From the NCBI GenBank assembly GCA_023398575.1, contig JAEWSC010000008.1, positions 1 to 56,225 on the forward strand: DNA of 56,225 bases, in the 5' to 3' direction. The stretch's first letter is position 1; each line of letters begins with the position of its first letter. This document shows, piece after piece, positions 15,977 through 23,606 of the stretch. The notes beneath the pieces were generated by a model, which was given only the letters and a program-made list of their open reading frames with translations, was not told where the DNA came from and did not search any database. Origin of the DNA: Bacillota bacterium. Lineage in GTDB: Bacteria; Bacillota; Clostridia; Christensenellales; Aristaeellaceae. A program made the position numbers and the translations under genes.

Positions 15977-17823
15977 GTGTTTGCCTCCGCCTCATACTTT
16001 TGAAGCCAGGTTATAACCGCTTGGGTCAAATCCTTTTCAATGGATTCGTCAAAACACTGCTTTTCCTCCAGATTCTTGACCACGTGCGGATAGCGTTTGG
16101 AAAGAAAGCCAGGGAATTCATTTTTGAACGCTTTGATGGCATCGATATCGGCACTGTGCGGGATAATGGAACGGGTTACGGCATATAGCAGGGATACCTG
16201 AAGAGGCATATCCAATGGTGCGTTGTTGGATTGCTTCAAAAGCTCCATCAAAATGGCACCGTATTTGAGCATGTCCTGGGTGGAGGAATCCATGTCCGAG
16301 GAAAACTGTGCAAATATCTGCAGTTCGCGATACTGCGCCAGTTCCAGGCGCAACTGGCCAGCCACCTTTCGCATAGCCTTTGTCTGCGCGGCGCCGCCTA
16401 CACGGCTGACAGACAGACCGCCGTTAACCGCAGGGCGTACCCCCTCCCGGAACAAGTCCGTATCCAGAAAAATCTGGCCGTCGGTAATCGAAATGACGTT
16501 GGTTGGTATATACGCCGAGATATCGCCGGCTTGTGTTTCAACAATGGGCAGCGCTGTCATGGAACCGCCGCCCAACTTGTCAGACAAACTGGCGGCCCGT
16601 TCCAGCAAGCGGGAATGCAAATAGAATACATCACCGGGATACGCTTCACGGCCCGGCGGCCTGCGAAGCAGCAGGGACATGGCACGGTAAGCAACGGCAT
16701 GCTTGCTTAAATCGTCATACACTACCAGCGTATCCCTGCCGCGCATCATAAACCATTCAGCCATGGTGCATCCGCAGTAAGGAGCGATATACTGCATGGT
16801 AGCGGAATCACTGGCTGTGGCACACACTACCGTTGTATAGGCCATGGCCCCGGCGGCTTTCAGTTGCGCAACAACCCTTGCCACACTGGAGGCCTTTTGT
16901 CCAATGGCCACATAGAAGCAGAGAACGTTTTTTCCTTTTTGATTCAAAATGGTGTCTAGTGCCAAGGAACTTTTACCTGTTTGGCGGTCGCCGATTATCA
17001 GCTCACGCTGACCTCGGCCAATGGGTACCATCGCATCTACCGCAATCAGGCCCGTTTCCATGGGCCGGGTGACAGGTTTGCGGTCTAAAATACTTGGGGC
17101 GGCTGTTTCAATGGGGCGCGTGTCTGCGCTATGAATCATTCCCCCGCCGTCCAAGGGCTGACCAAGAGGATCGACTACTCGGCCAAGAATGCCTTCTCCT
17201 ACCGGCACTGACAATACCTGCCCCGTGCCGTAGGCCTTCATGCCTACGGAAACAATGGCATCGTTGCCCAGAAGCACCGCGCTGACGGTATCTTCTCTCA
17301 GGTTCATGATGATTCCGAAACCGCCGTCTTCATATTCGATCAGTTCGCCCAATTTGCAACCGGCCAGGCCCGACAAGGTTACGACTCCGTCGCCGGCAGT
17401 CAGCGTGACGCCTGCCCCGCGGATATCCAATTGTGGTGAATAGGCCTTCAGCCTGCCTTTTAGTTCACGCCCGATGGCCTTCCAATCCATATTGCCTTGC
17501 TGTTCGCTTTTTTCGGAGGCATGAACCATTTGCTCATTCTCCGGCCTGCCTGTCACATCCCCATTTCCTTCGTTGGGAGGCTCATTTTGCTCATCATTTA
17601 CATTTCCAAGCCGATAAGAAGAAAGCACGCCGTGAAGCTTGCTTTTCAAACTGTCATCGAAAATACGGCCGCCCAATTCAACCCGTATCCCCCCGATCAA
17701 GGTGGCATCCACCTTCTCTTCGAGAATTACGGGCTGTTCAAGCGCAGCGGAAAAGCGATCTTCTATTTCTTTATGCTGTGCTTGCGTTAAAGGCAAGGCT
17801 GTTAAAAGCATTCCCTTTACCAT
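15973..17823 (-). CDS. atpA: Fused ATP synthase delta C-terminal domain + alpha subunit
   Basis: Protein of 616 residues, against about 505 for a normal alpha. Residues about 5-70 match the C-terminal domain of delta (LLTALPLTQAQHKEI, VDATLIGGIRVELGG, DDSLKSKLHGVL); a hydrophilic linker rich in Asn, Glu, Gly and Gln follows (about 70-110); then a full alpha subunit begins at MDWKAIGRELKGRL. Alpha carries the P-loop GDRQTGKSS and the arginine-finger region SVSRVGGAAQ. The N-terminal six-helix domain of delta (about 105 residues) is absent, and no separate atpH exists in the operon. The ATG at 17823 follows AAGGTGG and lies four bases after atpF; the ATG at 17853 has no SD. A weak internal SD (AAGG) before the alpha Met could allow some free alpha. 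Confidence 0.93.
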   Translation of the reverse strand: MVKGMLLTALPLTQAQHKEIEDRFSAALEQPVILEEKVDATLIGGIRVELGGRIFDDSLKSKLHGVLSSYRLGNVNDEQNEPPNEGNGDVTGRPENEQMVHASEKSEQQGNMDWKAIGRELKGRLKAYSPQLDIRGAGVTLTAGDGVVTLSGLAGCKLGELIEYEDGGFGIIMNLREDTVSAVLLGNDAIVSVGMKAYGTGQVLSVPVGEGILGRVVDPLGQPLDGGGMIHSADTRPIETAAPSILDRKPVTRPMETGLIAVDAMVPIGRGQRELIIGDRQTGKSSLALDTILNQKGKNVLCFYVAIGQKASSVARVVAQLKAAGAMAYTTVVCATASDSATMQYIAPYCGCTMAEWFMMRGRDTLVVYDDLSKHAVAYRAMSLLLRRPPGREAYPGDVFYLHSRLLERAASLSDKLGGGSMTALPIVETQAGDISAYIPTNVISITDGQIFLDTDLFREGVRPAVNGGLSVSRVGGAAQTKAMRKVAGQLRLELAQYRELQIFAQFSSDMDSSTQDMLKYGAILMELLKQSNNAPLDMPLQVSLLYAVTRSIIPHSADIDAIKAFKNEFPGFLSKRYPHVVKNLEEKQCFDESIEKDLTQAVITWLQKYEAEANT

Positions 17824-17827
17824 GTGT

Positions 17828-18310
17828 TCAGCCCACCTTTTGAATAAAGTCATTGACTAGTTGCTCGTGATCTTCCGGCTTTACTTCGCGTGTCAGCATT
17901 TTGGCGGCGATTTCTACCGCCAGCGACGCCGCTTCGTCCGCCAGTGTCTGGTGGGCGCTGTTCATCATTTGCTGCACATCCTGCCTGGCTTGGGCAATAA
18001 TCAATTCAGTTTCTTTTTTCGCCGAATTAAGAATCTGCTGCGCTTGCTCTTGGGCTTGCTGCGCACCCTTTGAGATAACGGAAATGGCCTCTTCATCGGC
18101 ATCTTTGAGCTTTTGCGCAGTAATGATTGCGTGCTGGTGCGCCATTTCTTCTGATTCCCGGGCATTTTTCAATTGCGATTCAATTCCCTGTGCACGGGCC
18201 GTAGTAAATTTGCGAACCGGCTTATACAGCAAAAAGTTCAATGCCAGCAAAAGGAGCGCTGCATTGATCATATGAAAAAGGATTGTCAGCGGGTTAAATA
18301 TCTGCTCCAT
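17828..18310 (-). CDS. atpF: ATP synthase b subunit
   Basis: Protein of 160 residues. N-terminal membrane helix (LTILFHMINAALLLLALNFLLY, about 7-28) and a long amphipathic coiled coil (about 35-155) ending VKPEDHEQLVNDFIQKVG. It forms the peripheral stalk and normally holds F1 through the delta C-terminal domain, which in this operon is part of the alpha polypeptide encoded next. Confidence 0.95.
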   Translation of the reverse strand: MEQIFNPLTILFHMINAALLLLALNFLLYKPVRKFTTARAQGIESQLKNARESEEMAHQHAIITAQKLKDADEEAISVISKGAQQAQEQAQQILNSAKKETELIIAQARQDVQQMMNSAHQTLADEAASLAVEIAAKMLTREVKPEDHEQLVNDFIQKVG

Positions 18311-18372
18311 CCAAGTCCCTCCGATTCATACCCGGCGGTATAGCTTGCTCCTTATCAGGAGCGAAGGGCAGC

Positions 18373-18618
18373 TTATGCCGCCACTTTTCCGCCCAGAATG
18401 AAGACAATCAATATAGCCACCAGCAATGCGTAAATGGCGCAGGTCTCCATTAGGATCAGACCGAAAATCAGAGACGAATTGATTTTTCCCGCTGCTTCCG
18501 GCTGGCGGGCAATGGCGTCTGCCGCTTTACCGGTGGCGTGACCCATGCCGATGGCGGCGCCTGCACCGCATAATGCGGCAATACCTGCACCAATTGCGAT
18601 AAGTCCCAATGTAGTCAT
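18373..18618 (-). CDS. atpE: ATP synthase c subunit
   Basis: Protein of 81 residues with two membrane helices joined by the ARQPEA loop. Helix 2 carries the ion-binding Glu (GLILMETCAIY). In helix 1, the Gln that binds Na+ in sodium-type rings (GQGYAAGKA) is Met here (GMGHATGKA), while Thr follows the Glu and the Tyr is kept. This favours protons, though the ET..Y pattern is partly sodium-like. RBS GGAGG lies before the start. Confidence 0.95.
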   Translation of the reverse strand: MTTLGLIAIGAGIAALCGAGAAIGMGHATGKAADAIARQPEAAGKINSSLIFGLILMETCAIYALLVAILIVFILGGKVAA

Positions 18619-18660
18619 GTTATATCCTCCCTTAAATTGGAAAATGGTGAACCGTTTTAT

Positions 18661-19344
18661 TTATTCAGCAACTTCTCCGACCGCCTCGCTGACGTAAATC
18701 AGGAAGAGCAAACTGAATACAAAGGTTTGGATTCCCACGTGAAGGAAACTGAAATACGAGGCTACTGCCGCCGGCAGAATAACGGGAATCACGGCGTAAA
18801 TAAGCTGCATGATAACGCCGCCCACCAGCACGTTGGAAAACAGACGAATGCCCATGGAAAAGGGTGTAATGCAGTCTGTCATCAGGCGGATGGGGGCCAC
18901 AATGATGGAAGGCGAAGCCAAATTCTTGAGTCTTCCCACAAAGCCCGCGTACCGAAAGGCGATGATGTTGACCATGCTGAAGGAAAATAAGCCAAGGCCA
19001 ATGGTGCAGTTCAAATCCTCCGTAGCAGGGGGAAGCCCGAACAGCTCCACTACGGTGGTAAAAAATACATAGGTGATAAAGGTCAGGGCGACCGGGGCTA
19101 CAAAGTCTGCTGCGTGGTGGCCCACCTTGCTTACTGTAAACTTGCGCACACCTTCTATCGCCATTTCCTCCAGGTTTTGCAGCCCCTTGGGGTTACTTTT
19201 GAATCTGGGGATAATGAACAGGCGGTTGAGGAGAAGAATTAGCAGGATGCACCCAAGAACGGCCCAGGCGATGATGACCGATAGGCCTACATTGATGCCC
19301 AAAATATAAAATGGCTTCTGATACAGACTAATATCCAAGTCCAT
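18661..19344 (-). CDS. atpB: ATP synthase a subunit
   Basis: Protein of 227 residues with five to six membrane helices. The essential Arg is present in MGIRLFSNVLVGGV, and the last helices (LHVGIQTFVFSLLFLIYVSEAV) match the family. Forms the ion half-channels against the c ring. Preceded closely by atpI. Confidence 0.96.
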   Translation of the reverse strand: MDLDISLYQKPFYILGINVGLSVIIAWAVLGCILLILLLNRLFIIPRFKSNPKGLQNLEEMAIEGVRKFTVSKVGHHAADFVAPVALTFITYVFFTTVVELFGLPPATEDLNCTIGLGLFSFSMVNIIAFRYAGFVGRLKNLASPSIIVAPIRLMTDCITPFSMGIRLFSNVLVGGVIMQLIYAVIPVILPAAVASYFSFLHVGIQTFVFSLLFLIYVSEAVGEVAE

Positions 19345-19347
19345 ATC

Positions 19348-19602
19348 CTACACCTCCTTTTTTCGAAGCATACGGCCGGCCATTACTAGCATGGCGGCAG
19401 TCGCACTGAACACAAAGGCGATTAATGCAGCAAGAGACCATAGCGCAAGCAGCGCCATGCAAAGGCCCCAGAGTACAAGCTTCAGTATTAGCAGAAGATA
19501 CCGCTTTACGCCACCTTGATGAACAATGCCATGTAGAATCCTGCCTTGTGCAAAACCTAATATCAGGCCGCAGACCAAACCCAAAAAAATGTGAATCACC
19601 AT
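19348..19602 (-). CDS. atpI: AtpI-like small membrane protein
   Basis: Protein of 84 residues with two to three hydrophobic segments and a basic tail (GRMLRKKEV). By position (first gene, three bases before atpB) and character it is an ATP synthase subunit I or AtpI-like assembly factor, thought to help c-ring assembly. Sequence alone would not identify it; context does. Confidence 0.7.
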   Translation of the reverse strand: MVIHIFLGLVCGLILGFAQGRILHGIVHQGGVKRYLLLILKLVLWGLCMALLALWSLAALIAFVFSATAAMLVMAGRMLRKKEV

Positions 19603-19885
19603 CTAAAATACACCCGTTTCATAATTATGGCAATCAGAGTATTATGGAGAATACAACGAAATATTGTATTATTCTGCGTTGCCTGTTCTAATCCTTGCGC
19701 AATCTGCCCGAAAACACTCCAATCTCAGGATTGCTTTTGTTTTCACAATTTATAGGGGCAATTGCCTGCAAAAAAGTCTCATGATAGAATGATAAACAAT
19801 CCTTCTTATCTTTAAACATGCGCAAGCACAACAAAAGGACTTGCAAATGAGTAGAAAAAAGGTATGATACCTAGAGTAAGGAGAA
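19603..19885. other. Divergent intergenic region, atp operon / ThuA-Nfn genes
   Basis: This 283-base gap must hold the atp promoter (minus strand), but I could not find a convincing -35/-10 pair. An imperfect inverted repeat AGAATACAA/TTGTATTATTCT lies near 19645-19675. The plus-strand promoter for the next operon is at 19841-19868. Confidence 0.4.
19841..19868 (+). promoter_or_regulatory. Promoter of the ThuA/Nfn operon
   Basis: TTGCAA (19841-19846), 16-base spacer, TATGAT (19863-19868). A small inverted repeat GTAAGG/CCTTAC follows in the leader. Confidence 0.55.
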
Positions 19886-19930
19886 TTGCCCCTTACAACA
19901 GGATATATCGGCAAAGGTTGTGTTGTGCTC

Positions 19931-20653
19931 ATGATTCAGGTCACCATATGGAATGAATTTTTCCATGAGAAAACCGAGGAAAGCGTGAAAAGCATCTATC
20001 CCCAGGGAATTCATGCCGCCATCGCAGGTTTTCTTGGCACCGAGGAAGACTTATTGATCCGTACCGCTACCCTTGCAGAGCCGGAACACGGCTTGGGGGA
20101 AGAAGTGCTTAAGCAAACGGATGTGCTGATTTGGTGGGGCCATGCCAAGCATGAGGCTGTTTGCGATGAGGTTGTTAAGCGCGTCTGCCAAAGAGTGCTG
20201 AGCGGCATGGGTCTGATCGTGCTCCACTCGGGGCATATGTCCAAGGTGTTTCGCAGCTTGATGGGTACAAGCTGTTCCCTGCGTTGGCATGAACTGGCTG
20301 AAAAGGAGCGGGTATTTGTCATTGCACCCCAGCACCCCATCGCCAAAGGCTTGCCGCCGCATTTTGAAATTCCCCATGAGGAAATGTATGGGGAGCGGTT
20401 TGACATACCGGCACCAGACGAGTTGGTGCTGCTCAGCTGGTTTAAGTCAGGAGAAGTGTTCCGCAGCGGCTGCTGTTTTACAAGAGGGTACGGGCGCATC
20501 TTTTATTTCCAGCCGGGCCATGAAACGTATCCGATCTATCATCAAAAAGAGGTGCAGCAAGTGATTGCAAACGCTGTCCGCTGGGCTGCGCCTTGCTATA
20601 TAGGTGCGCCGGTGTTAAGCGGCGACTGGGTCGCGCCATTGGAGAACCTGTAA
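19931..20653 (+). CDS. ThuA-like domain protein
   Basis: Protein of 240 residues from ATG 19931 (VTIWNEFFHEKTEESVKSIY). The Rossmann-like ThuA fold shows in DVLIWWGHAKHEAV, GMGLIVLHSGHMSKVFRSLM and GRIFYFQPGHETYPIYH. ThuA proteins are glutamine-amidotransferase-like without the catalytic Cys and are linked to trehalose and other sugar use; the role here is unknown. The start is uncertain: GTG 19925 is in frame and better spaced from AAAGG, and TTG 19886 is also open. It lies 16 bases before the Nfn pair. Confidence 0.8.
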   Translation: MIQVTIWNEFFHEKTEESVKSIYPQGIHAAIAGFLGTEEDLLIRTATLAEPEHGLGEEVLKQTDVLIWWGHAKHEAVCDEVVKRVCQRVLSGMGLIVLHSGHMSKVFRSLMGTSCSLRWHELAEKERVFVIAPQHPIAKGLPPHFEIPHEEMYGERFDIPAPDELVLLSWFKSGEVFRSGCCFTRGYGRIFYFQPGHETYPIYHQKEVQQVIANAVRWAAPCYIGAPVLSGDWVAPLENL

Positions 20654-20669
20654 TCAAGGAGGAAGAATC

Positions 20670-21497
20670 GTGTATCAGATTGTGAAAAAACGTCCGTTGA
20701 ATGATTTTGTGACCTTAATGGAGGTCCACGCCCCTCACGTGGCCGGAAAAGCCCAGCCGGGCCAGTTTATTATTTTTCGTGTGGATGACCAGGGTGAACG
20801 CGTGCCGCTGACGATTGCGGGTTATGACAGACAAAAGGGAACGGTTACCATTATCTTTCAGAAGGTGGGTTTTTCCACCCGTCATTTGGATGAGCAGCCT
20901 GAAGGTGGCTTTATCCGCGATTTTGTGGGCCCATTGGGTGAGCCATCCCATTTGCAGGGTGTGAAAAGGGCGGCAGTGGTAGGCGGCGGGCTTGGCGTGG
21001 CTATCGCATATCCACAGGCGAAGGCGCTTTTTGACCAAGGAGCCAAGGTCGATGGTATCATGGGCTTTCGCAATGAATCGCTGATCATTTTGGAAGAGGA
21101 AATGCACGCTGCCTGCGAAAATCTTTTTTTGATGACGGACGACGGCTCCAATGGCAACAAGGGGTTTGTGACCGACGCGCTGAAAAAAAGGATTGAGGAA
21201 GGCATACAATACGATGCCGTAGTAGCCATTGGTCCCTTGCCTATGATGAAAGCGGTGTCGGAGCTGACCAGGCCATACGGCATCAAAACCATTGTGAGCA
21301 TGAATCCCATTATGATCGACGGCACGGGCATGTGCGGCGGCTGCCGCGTAACAGTAGGCTGCGAAACAAAGTTTGCCTGTGTGGATGGACCGGATTTTGA
21401 TGGCCACCTGGTGGATTTTGACGGCGCTATGGCCAGGTCGCGGATGTACCGGGATGAGGAAGCACACTTTTGCCGCTTAACGGGAGGAAACCGCTGA
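20670..21497 (+). CDS. nfnA: NfnA-like ferredoxin-NADP+ reductase subunit (FAD, 2Fe-2S)
   Basis: Protein of 275 residues, GTG start after AAGGAGGAA. PyrK/SudB-like: FAD domain with RVPLTIAGYD, NAD(P) domain with AAVVGGGLGVAIAYPQAKAL, and C-terminal 2Fe-2S site DGTGMCGGCRVTVGCETKFACVDGP. Together with the next gene it matches the electron-bifurcating NADH-dependent ferredoxin:NADP+ oxidoreductase NfnAB of anaerobes, which links NADH, NADPH and ferredoxin pools. The alternative (glutamate synthase or sulfide dehydrogenase partner) cannot be excluded by sequence alone. Its stop overlaps the start of the next gene. Confidence 0.85.
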   Translation: MYQIVKKRPLNDFVTLMEVHAPHVAGKAQPGQFIIFRVDDQGERVPLTIAGYDRQKGTVTIIFQKVGFSTRHLDEQPEGGFIRDFVGPLGEPSHLQGVKRAAVVGGGLGVAIAYPQAKALFDQGAKVDGIMGFRNESLIILEEEMHAACENLFLMTDDGSNGNKGFVTDALKKRIEEGIQYDAVVAIGPLPMMKAVSELTRPYGIKTIVSMNPIMIDGTGMCGGCRVTVGCETKFACVDGPDFDGHLVDFDGAMARSRMYRDEEAHFCRLTGGNR

Positions 21498-22891
21498 TGC
21501 CCAACATGCGCAATACGAAAAACCCCATGCCGGAGCAAAACCCCGAAATACGGGCAAAAAACTTTGAAGAGGTTGCCTTGGGGTATACCGAGGAAATGGC
21601 CATCGATGAGGCCAAGCGGTGCCTGAACTGCAAGCATAAGCCCTGTGTGAATGGGTGCCCGGTAAATGTGCGTATCCCCGAATTCATTAGCCACATCCAA
21701 AAGGGTGATTTTGAGGGAGCATATGAGGTCATACGTATGACCAACGCGCTGCCGGCCATCTGCGGCAGGGTTTGCCCACAGGAAACCCAGTGCGAGCAAA
21801 TATGTGTGCGCGGCGTTAAGGGCCAACCGGTGGCCATAGGCCGGCTGGAGCGGTTTGCCGCCGACTGGGCCATCGCCCACGGACTTAATCACCAAACCCC
21901 AGCAGAAAAGAATGGCAAACGGGTGGCGGTAGTAGGCTCTGGCCCTGCTGGCCTAACCTGCGCCGGTGATTTGGCCAAACTGGGATATGAGGTCACTGTT
22001 TTTGAGGCGCTGCATACGCCCGGCGGCGTGTTGATGTATGGCATTCCGGAGTTCCGCCTGCCTAAGGCGCTGGTGCAAAAGGAAATCGACCAGATTATTA
22101 GGTTGGGCGTGAACATCGAAACCAACCGGGTGGTGGGCCGGTCTTTCACAGTGGACGAGCTGATGAAGGAGCAGCGCTTTGACGCCGTGTTTGTTGGCAG
22201 CGGCGCGGGCCTACCCAATTTTCAGAACATTCCTGGTGAAAATTTGAATGGCGTATATTCGGCCAATGAATTTTTGACCCGCATTAACCTGATGAAAGCG
22301 TATGATTATCCAAGGTATGACACGCCCGTTAAGGTGGGCGGCCGGGTAGCGGTAATCGGCGGGGGCAACGTGGCCATGGATGCCGCCCGCAGCGCCCTTC
22401 GCGTTGGCGCGGGGGAAGTGTCTATTGTCTATCGCCGCAGTGAGAATGAAATGCCTGCCCGGCTGGAGGAAATCCACCATGCCAAGGAAGAGGGCATCAT
22501 TTTCCGCATGCTCACCAACCCCATCGGTATCACAGGAGATGAAAAAGGGACTGTTACTTCCATGACCTGTGTGGAAATGGAGCTGGGCGAGCCTGATGCT
22601 TCCGGACGCCGCCGGCCTGCCGCAAAGCCCGGCAGCGCCTTTACCATGCCTGTGGACACAGTGATTGTGGCCATCGGCAACAGCCCCAATCCCCTGATCA
22701 AAAAGACAACGCCGGGGCTGCAAACAGAAAAGTGGGGCGGCATTACCGCAGGGGAGGAAACAGGCCGTACCAGCATCGATGGTGTATGGGCCGGGGGAGA
22801 CGCCGTCACTGGGGCCGCTACCGTAATTCTGGCCATGGGTGCGGGCAAAAAGGCCGCAAAGGATATACACGAGTACCTGACGAAAAAATAG
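21497..22891 (+). CDS. nfnB: NfnB / GltD-type NADPH-dependent oxidoreductase (two 4Fe-4S, FAD)
   Basis: Protein of 464 residues. N-terminal ferredoxin-like region with CLNCKHKPCVNGCP and CGRVCPQETQCEQIC (two 4Fe-4S clusters), then FAD site VAVVGSGPAGLTCAGDLA, second nucleotide site VAVIGGGNVAMDAARSALR and the closing GVWAGGDAVTGAATV. Length and cysteine pattern fit NfnB. The ATG at 21497 overlaps the previous TGA and follows GGGAGG; the frame is open further upstream. No glutamate synthase large subunit is nearby, which supports Nfn over GltD. Confidence 0.88.
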   Translation: MPNMRNTKNPMPEQNPEIRAKNFEEVALGYTEEMAIDEAKRCLNCKHKPCVNGCPVNVRIPEFISHIQKGDFEGAYEVIRMTNALPAICGRVCPQETQCEQICVRGVKGQPVAIGRLERFAADWAIAHGLNHQTPAEKNGKRVAVVGSGPAGLTCAGDLAKLGYEVTVFEALHTPGGVLMYGIPEFRLPKALVQKEIDQIIRLGVNIETNRVVGRSFTVDELMKEQRFDAVFVGSGAGLPNFQNIPGENLNGVYSANEFLTRINLMKAYDYPRYDTPVKVGGRVAVIGGGNVAMDAARSALRVGAGEVSIVYRRSENEMPARLEEIHHAKEEGIIFRMLTNPIGITGDEKGTVTSMTCVEMELGEPDASGRRRPAAKPGSAFTMPVDTVIVAIGNSPNPLIKKTTPGLQTEKWGGITAGEETGRTSIDGVWAGGDAVTGAATVILAMGAGKKAAKDIHEYLTKK

Positions 22892-22895
22892 CAGC

Positions 22896-22925
22896 GGGCA
22901 GGCATTTTGCCTGCCCTTGCCTTTT
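22896..22925 (+). terminator. Terminator after nfnB
   Basis: GGGCAGGC pairs with GCCTGCCC around a short loop, followed by TTGCCTTTTG. The next gene's SD follows at once, so some readthrough is possible. Confidence 0.7.
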
Positions 22926-22941
22926 GTCAAGGAGAGAGATT

Positions 22942-23544
22942 ATGCTTGATAAATCGATCGCTTACAAGAATATGATCATGCGGGCGGAAGGCTTGAATCC
23001 CCTCTTTGGGTGTCAAATACCGGAGGGATATTGCATCAAGGCATATGACCCTGGCGATGAAGACCAGTGGTCCCTAATCGAAACATCGGTTGGGGAATTC
23101 GATACCCAGGCGGAAGCAAAGGCGTATTTCGTTCAGACATACCTGCCGTATCCGCAAGAATTAGCCCGCCGCTGCTTCTTTGTCCTTGCGAAAGACGGCG
23201 CGTACGCAGGCACCTGCACCGCCTGGTTTATGCGGGACGAGACGGGCGAAACCGGCGTTATTCACTGGTTTGGCGTACGGCCAGAATACCAGGGGATCGG
23301 CCTTGGAAAGGCACTGCTTTTGCATAGCATGCGTTTTTTTGAAGCAGCGAACGCATTTCCGGCCTACCTGCACACACAGACCTGGAGCCATAAGGCTGTT
23401 GGATTGTATATCGATGTGGGCTTTCGCCTATTGAAAAAGGATACCTTTGAGGCGAATCCCAACGATTTTGATGAGGCTATGGAAGTGCTGAAAGGTGCTG
23501 TCTCGCCTGGAAGGCTGGCAGTGTGGATGGAATCGGCTATATGA
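22942..23544 (+). CDS. GNAT family N-acetyltransferase
   Basis: Protein of 200 residues. The acetyl-CoA binding motif A is VRPEYQGIGLGKALLLHSM (about residues 114-132), preceded by a strand GVIHWFGV. Substrate unknown. ATG 22942 follows AAGGAGAG; the open frame to 22732 upstream is shadow inside nfnB. Confidence 0.88.
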   Translation: MLDKSIAYKNMIMRAEGLNPLFGCQIPEGYCIKAYDPGDEDQWSLIETSVGEFDTQAEAKAYFVQTYLPYPQELARRCFFVLAKDGAYAGTCTAWFMRDETGETGVIHWFGVRPEYQGIGLGKALLLHSMRFFEAANAFPAYLHTQTWSHKAVGLYIDVGFRLLKKDTFEANPNDFDEAMEVLKGAVSPGRLAVWMESAI

Positions 23545-23559
23545 TGTTCTAAATAGATA

Positions 23560-23602
23560 AGCAAGATCAGCAGTAACTACACATGCTGATCTTGCTTTTT
23601 TG
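23560..23602. terminator. Bidirectional terminator (GNAT / MATE)
   Basis: A perfect 13-base stem AGCAAGATCAGCA/TGCTGATCTTGCT followed by TTTTTTG, between convergent genes. Confidence 0.85.
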
Positions 23603-23606
23603 CTAC

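Noticed and set aside
17828..17853. ATG at 17853 as start of the delta-alpha fusion
   Set aside because: No SD; adds ten residues without delta similarity. ATG 17823 follows AAGGTGG.
20882..21895. 337-residue minus-strand open frame
   Set aside because: Antisense to the NfnA/NfnB genes, low-complexity composition and no SD; a shadow.
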